A stretch of DNA of 60,790 nucleotides, from the NCBI RefSeq assembly GCF_001548095.1, contig NZ_AP014816.1, positions 1-60,790 on the forward strand, written 5' to 3'. The notes beneath the pieces were generated by a model. That model did not search any database, had not been told where the DNA came from, and saw nothing but the letters and a program-made list of their open reading frames with translations. This DNA comes from Geminocystis sp. NIES-3708 (lineage in GTDB: Bacteria; Cyanobacteriota; Cyanobacteriia; Cyanobacteriales; Cyanobacteriaceae). A program made the position numbers and the translations under genes. Position 1 is the stretch's first letter. Each line of letters begins with the position of its first letter. Of the stretch, positions 56,746 to 60,790 are shown piece by piece.

Positions 56746-57915
56746 ACAATACCAAGAACCTTAATTTTATATAGAGATTTATGGGGACAAACCAACAATA
56801 GTAAAAATATAAATCTAAACAACACATTAGAAAAACTTTATCAACTTGATTTAGAAGAAATGTTGTTATTAAGTTTTGCCTTTAGTTTTAAGCCTGAAAA
56901 AGGTTTTATAAATCTATGGAAAATAATTGAAAGTGAAAACAAATTAAGTAAAAATTTTATTAAAACTTTCTCAGAGAGCACACAAAAAAAATTCATTAAT
57001 TTTATAGCTTGTACATATAAAAATTTCCGTGAAAAATCTAAAAAAGAAGAGCTTAATCCTGAATACAGAAAATTTCGATTTAATCCTCTAATTAATTATC
57101 CCGTTTTAATTCCTGATAAAAAAATTAGACCTACTTCTGGTTTAGGTCAAGTATATATAACACCCATACCTCGTTTAATAAGTGAACGAGTAGTAAGAGG
57201 ATTATATTATGATCTATCTAATTATTTTCAAGATGGAAAAAAGAACCCTTTTAAAACAGCTTTTGGAAAAGTTTTTGAAGAATATGTCGGTTTAATTCTT
57301 GATAAAAGTATTAATCAATATAAAATAAAAAAAGAATTTCAATATGGAAAACCTGATATTGATTCTCCTGATTGGTTTATATTAGACTTAGAAAATAAAA
57401 AAGCTATTGTCATAGAAGTCAAGCAATCTAGTCTTTATTTATCGGCTAAAACATACGGAGAAATTGAAGATATACAAAAAAGTATAAAACAAACAATCGG
57501 AAAAGGTGTCAAACAAATATATCAGTTTGAACAGAATATAAAAGATAGAAAATATAGAGAATTAGAAGAGTTTTATGATTTAGAAATTGTTGATAAAATG
57601 ATAGTAACCTATGATAAATCTTACTTCAATAATTCAGTATTAAGAGATCAAGTAAAACAAGTCGATAAAACAATCCCAAATGATTATCATTGGCATACAA
57701 TTTCTATTGAAGAACTAGAATATATAGTAGGTACATTAGGTGATAGTATATTCGATTTTCTTAAAGAGAAAAAAAAGGAAAAGTTTACTGATGAAATGGA
57801 TTTTATAGACTATTGTGCTAGAAAATATCCTGAACTAAAAATTAATAATTCATATCTGAACGAAATTTCTGATAAATTTTTCCAAGAATTAAAAATGCTC
57901 GAAAAAGGAAAATAA
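56746..57915 (+). pseudogene. 3' part of the PD-(D/E)XK-like nuclease gene
   Basis: Continues in frame from 52575 as TIPRTLILYRDLWGQ once the transposon and one GTCAT are removed. The nuclease-like core lies near joined residue 340-370: KPDIDSPDWFIL, then AIVIEVKQSSLYLSA, the D-(x)n-ExK pattern of PD-(D/E)XK nucleases. The C-terminus has helical segments (DEMDFIDYCARKYPELKI). It probably was a DNA-cutting defence or restriction effector. It can be expressed only if the transposon leaves precisely. Confidence 0.8.
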
Positions 57916-58024
57916 AACACAACGAGAAAAATTATAGGAATATATTTAAGAATTATATCATTTTGAAAAAATTACTATATGGCGTTAAACTAAGCCAGTT
58001 TGTTACCAAACCGACTCGTCTTCA

Positions 58025-58058
58025 GAACTTAGCGTGAGAATTTCACCTCACTACGCTC
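58025..58058 (-). ncRNA. Group II intron domain V
   Basis: On the minus strand 34 nucleotides read GAGCGTAGTGAGGTGAAATT, then CTCACGCTAAGTTC. Length, the AGC near the start, the GAAA-type loop and the GUUC end fit domain V, the catalytic hairpin. It is followed by a stem-loop suitable for domain VI. Confidence 0.7.
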
Positions 58059-58100
58059 CTCTGTTTTCACGCTCTTTATGAGTACCTACTTTGAGTGAGG

Positions 58101-59459
58101 TTAGATTTTGTCTTCTTCCTTTTTAGCTTTATATAGCTTTAGCTTTATAACCTTACGGTCACTCTTAGTTTTAACATCATGGCAATGTTTATGTAATAAT
58201 TGGAGATTATCCTTCATATTTTTACCACCTCCTTGTTTAGGGATGATATGGTCTGTGTGAATCAAATCTCCGTCAAGAAAGTTTAAATTACACCAACCTC
58301 TGATAATCGGATTTGACTCACTGATAATTTTTTCTTGGGGTGCTGCTTTTAATCTGCCAATGGTTTCCGATAGTTTTTGATAGTGCCTCCTCACACTATC
58401 TTCGGATGGTTTGATAATTGTCTTAAAACCGAGTAATTGACCATGTCCATTTCTCCCTGACTGATATTTGCCAACTTGATATTGACGTATGTTAAATCCC
58501 AGAAAATCAAATCCAGGTTGTTTTTTGTCCAACTTATTGAGAGTATGAACAATATTGGTTTTACTTAGCTTTAATTCAAGGTCATAGAAAGATAACCATT
58601 CAACAATGATATTTTTACAGGTTTTGAGACTATCCAGATTTTCATGAAATATGACAAAATCATCAGCATATCTAATTAAAAATGCACCTTTGACTTGTTT
58701 AATCCTGTTTTCCATACCATGTAGGGCTATATTGCTTAAAAGTGGGGAAATAACACCTCCCTGTGGTGTCCCTTGATGGTTTGGACTTCTTAGACAGTTC
58801 TCAAAGTCACAAATATCTGCTTTCAACCATGCTCGAATTTGTCTCCTTAATTTAGGAAAAGTATTGAGTTTGGTTAAAAGTTTTTGATGATTAATTTGGT
58901 CAAAACACTTTGCAATATCAGCATCTAAAACAAATTTTGATTTATATCTAATTTGATTAAAAATAGCTTCTATAGCATCATGGGCACCCCTTCCTGGTCT
59001 AAAACCATAGGAATTATCTTCAAATTTTGCTTCCCATTCAGGTTCAAGAACTGCCATCACTAATGCTTGTGCGGCTCTATCAGCCATTACGGGAATACCC
59101 AAAGGTCGCTTCTCATTTTTACCTGGTTTAGGAATCCATATCCTTCTAATTGGTTTAGATTTGTCCCCAAGGTTTAAATTTTGTGCGAGTTGAAAACGTT
59201 GTTTTGGGGTTAAGGATTTAACCTTATCCACACCGGCTGTTTTCTTTCCTTGATTATCTTGTGAGACTTTTCTGACAGATAAGAGTCGATTATGATAGGA
59301 TTTCACGAGAGTTTTTTGTAGCCTTCTTCCTTTCTTAACATCACCATTAATGTAGGCTCGGTAGATTCTCTTTTGCAACTTCCAAACCGCTTTTTGGATT
59401 TTACCCCAATTGAGCTGATTCCATTCCACAGTATTTGTTTTTAAATCTGTATTAGACAT
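58101..59459 (-). CDS. Group II intron reverse transcriptase, likely internally deleted
   Basis: 452 residues. RT blocks are present: RIWIPKPGKNEKRPLGIPVM, FEDNSYGFRPGRGAHDA, GTPQGGVISPLLSN and the active site FLIRYADDFVIF. The maturase domain starts (IISESNPIIRGWCN) but then jumps to an HNH endonuclease end (HTDHIIPKQGGGKNMKDNLQ, then LLHKHCHDVKT). Normal proteins have about 100 more residues of domain X and DNA-binding domain between these points. So an in-frame internal deletion is likely, and splicing and mobility may be impaired. The HNH end is in its usual place. Confidence 0.85.
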   Translation of the reverse strand: MSNTDLKTNTVEWNQLNWGKIQKAVWKLQKRIYRAYINGDVKKGRRLQKTLVKSYHNRLLSVRKVSQDNQGKKTAGVDKVKSLTPKQRFQLAQNLNLGDKSKPIRRIWIPKPGKNEKRPLGIPVMADRAAQALVMAVLEPEWEAKFEDNSYGFRPGRGAHDAIEAIFNQIRYKSKFVLDADIAKCFDQINHQKLLTKLNTFPKLRRQIRAWLKADICDFENCLRSPNHQGTPQGGVISPLLSNIALHGMENRIKQVKGAFLIRYADDFVIFHENLDSLKTCKNIIVEWLSFYDLELKLSKTNIVHTLNKLDKKQPGFDFLGFNIRQYQVGKYQSGRNGHGQLLGFKTIIKPSEDSVRRHYQKLSETIGRLKAAPQEKIISESNPIIRGWCNLNFLDGDLIHTDHIIPKQGGGKNMKDNLQLLHKHCHDVKTKSDRKVIKLKLYKAKKEEDKI

Positions 59460-59957
59460 ATTAATTGCTACTTAATTACTACTTTCGTCAGAACAGTGAG
59501 GATATGGGCATATCTCAATCATTACAAATGAGCATTGGCTTTTTCCTCAATCCTTCGCCCCTTATAACCTCCACGAATAGAGAGTTTACATCTTGGTTGA
59601 TTACTGAGAAATTTGAGTTTCTCAGAGCTATAGGGGGATTTCCTCGTTCCGAATATTTCGTTGATATGAATTAAATGGGATGTGTCTGTCCACCGAGTGC
59701 GGTTGATGTTGTGACTGTCATATTTCTACTGACAATTAACCATTTGCACTATTGCTTTTTGGCTACAGCCTTTCAGTCCTAATTTGGCTGTTTACCCTTA
59801 ACGATGGTTATGACGGGAATATTCTTCCTTTTACTTCAAGTTATACTTTATCCCTTGAATTCTTACTAGCAGTTAACCAGTAAGGACTACCAGTCAGAGC
59901 TACATTTAACCCCGCTTTACGGATTGATGACCAGTCGCTACCGTAGGGGTTATGTTT
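59460..59957 (-). other. 5' structured region of the group II intron
   Basis: Non-coding stretch between the intron protein start and the IS1 remnant. It contains GC-rich complementary words such as ACCCCTACGG and CCGTAAAGCGGGGT on the minus strand, as expected for intron domain I. A plus-strand frame of 69 codons here has no support. Confidence 0.55.
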
Positions 59958-60736
59958 TTACTCCCAACATCGAGAGAGTAGGGCTTGATAATTTGAGCTT
60001 TTGGCGGTATGAAGAAGACTAAAAGTAGGTCTCCCTAAAGGACGAAAAGGAATTGGTATATCTTTAAATTTGAGATAGTGAATCAATAGTGAAACAGAAT
60101 ACTTTAAAATCTCCATGGATTTTGAATAACATAAAGTTTTTCGATGTAGTCTAGCAAGATAATGTCTTAATCTCGTATTTTCTCCCTCCACTCTGGTCAT
60201 GTATGTTTTACAGATGATTTGGTCGCCCTCAGGAATAAAGTTTCCATAGACTTTCCACCCGTCTGTTACATAAAAATAACAATGCCATTTTTTTACTTGC
60301 TCCCACAACGGTCTAAATGTTTTTGCACTTCTATCCCCTATGACCCATTCCAATATACCCTCGTGAAAATGATCTACCGCTGTCCATCGCCAGATTGGTT
60401 TTTTTTTGAGCCGACAAAGGTTTGCAATTCATCTAATTCTCCAACTTCTGGTCGCGTTTCTGGATGATAGCTCTGTGGCAAAATTTGACCCACTGCTTTA
60501 ACCCAAGAGATGATCGTTGTATGATGCACCTGTTTAATCCTCCCAATAGCTCGAAAACCCATACCATTGACGTACATTTTTAAGCATTCTTTTCTGAGAT
60601 CATCACTATAACCTTTACCACTGAGTTGTTCTGGAGCTATAAATTGTCCGCGACAATGAACACAAATATGATTTTGTTTTCCTTTTTTTATGCCATTTTT
60701 ATTGATATTCTTGGAGCCACATTCTGGACATTTCAT
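59958..60736 (-). CDS. IS1-family transposase with programmed -1 frameshift
   Basis: The InsA part (60736-60374) begins MKCPECGSKNINKNGIKKGK with a zinc ribbon (CPEC, CVHC) and HTH. At a run of nine A (coding strand; T-run near 60399-60407) a -1 shift gives KPIWRWTAVDHFHEGILEWV and the InsB part to 59958 with CYFYVTDGWKVYGNF and MTRVEGENTRLRHYLARLHR. This is the normal IS1 mode, so this copy looks translatable, unlike that at 1288. The last residues (SSNYQALLSRCWE) probably come from intron or junction sequence, so the C-terminus is altered. Confidence 0.75.
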
Positions 60737-60790
60737 GTTTTTTTACTTCACTTTTTTCCTTTTTCTATCATACCCTCATTCACCAACGCC
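59958..60790 (-). mobile_element. IS1-family element, second copy, one end at the window edge
   Basis: The outer end (minus-strand start) is the terminal repeat GGCGTTGGTGAATGAGGGTA, whose complement finishes exactly at base 60790. It is related to, but clearly different from, the element at 1203-2098. The inner end near 59950 has no matching terminal repeat, and intron sequence begins there. So the element is truncated or split by the intron. A target duplication cannot be checked. Confidence 0.75.

Larger units (their letters stand above)
57985..59960 (-). mobile_element. Group II intron (retroelement), boundaries approximate
   Basis: The reverse transcriptase gene, a domain V-like hairpin (58025-58058) downstream of it, and about 500 bases of non-coding, structured sequence upstream (59460-59960) make up a group II intron on the minus strand. 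The 3' end should lie near 57985 after a domain VI-like stem (GGTTTGGTAACAAACTGGCT on the minus strand). I could not fix the 5' end because the usual GUGYG start is not obvious. It sits next to, or in, the truncated IS1 element. Confidence 0.7.

Noticed and set aside
59465-59674. Small plus-strand protein upstream of the intron protein gene
   Set aside because: It lies in the structured 5' part of the group II intron and has no family or ribosome binding site support.
1-60790. tRNA or rRNA genes
   Set aside because: I saw no cloverleaf-like or rRNA-like stretch on either strand by eye; a tRNA scan would be decisive.

Overview
The window looks like accessory DNA, most likely a plasmid or plasmid-derived contig, from an AT-rich cyanobacterium. 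The cyanobacterial palindrome GCGATCGC recurs (for example near 5263, 22117, 22130, 29134, 31532, 39640, 41270 and 48730), the sigma factor is of the cyanobacterial group 2 type, and one fragment matches the C-terminus of the cyanobacterial split RNA polymerase subunit RpoC1. I see no rRNA, tRNA or core metabolic genes. The right edge coincides with the outer terminus of an IS1-family element, so the window probably ends at an assembly repeat.

Layout. 0-2.1 kb: the tail of an unidentified gene, a 104-bp tandem repeat and an IS1-family element with an 8-bp target duplication. 2.3-8.5 kb: a possible replication block (candidate initiator, a Twinkle/DnaG-DnaB-type primase-helicase, a tyrosine recombinase). 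9-12.3 kb: a large serine recombinase and decaying small genes. 12.4-14.2 kb: an iteron-like array followed by parA and a partner gene. 14.2-20.8 kb: a 1390-residue protein joining about nine Ig-like repeats to a complete group 2 sigma factor, with an RpoC1 C-terminal fragment behind it and a ParB-like protein upstream. 21-27.5 kb: HTH genes, a resolvase, a broken ribbon-helix-helix gene and Tn3-like terminal repeats without a transposase.

27.6-39.0 kb, mostly minus strand: radical SAM protein, GTPase A, partner X1, GTPase B, GTPase C, partner X2, a coiled-coil protein, HigBA and a ClpA/B-like AAA+ ATPase. Overlapping genes, three TRAFAC-like GTPases and two paralogous partners suggest an NTP-dependent conflict (defence) system. 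I cannot match this exact gene set to a named system.

39-58 kb is a worn defence island: a broken UvrD-like helicase joined to a DUF3883 fragment; a divergent dGTPase and P-loop/deaminase pair, which resembles nucleotide-depletion anti-phage enzymes; toxin-antitoxin pairs BrnTA, HicBA and a VapBC-like pair; an HNH protein; a DUF1156 DNA adenine methylase carrying REP-like repeats inside its reading frame; and a PD-(D/E)XK-like nuclease gene split by a 4.17-kb Tn3-family transposon with perfect 37-bp ends and a GTCAT duplication. Removing the transposon and one duplication copy restores a 527-codon frame. 58-60.8 kb holds a group II intron, whose reverse transcriptase seems internally shortened, inserted at or beside a second IS1-family element.

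The two most novel signals are the Ig-repeat/sigma fusion (14.5-18.7 kb) and the triple-GTPase operon (27.6-39.0 kb). All family assignments are from reading motifs; no search was run.
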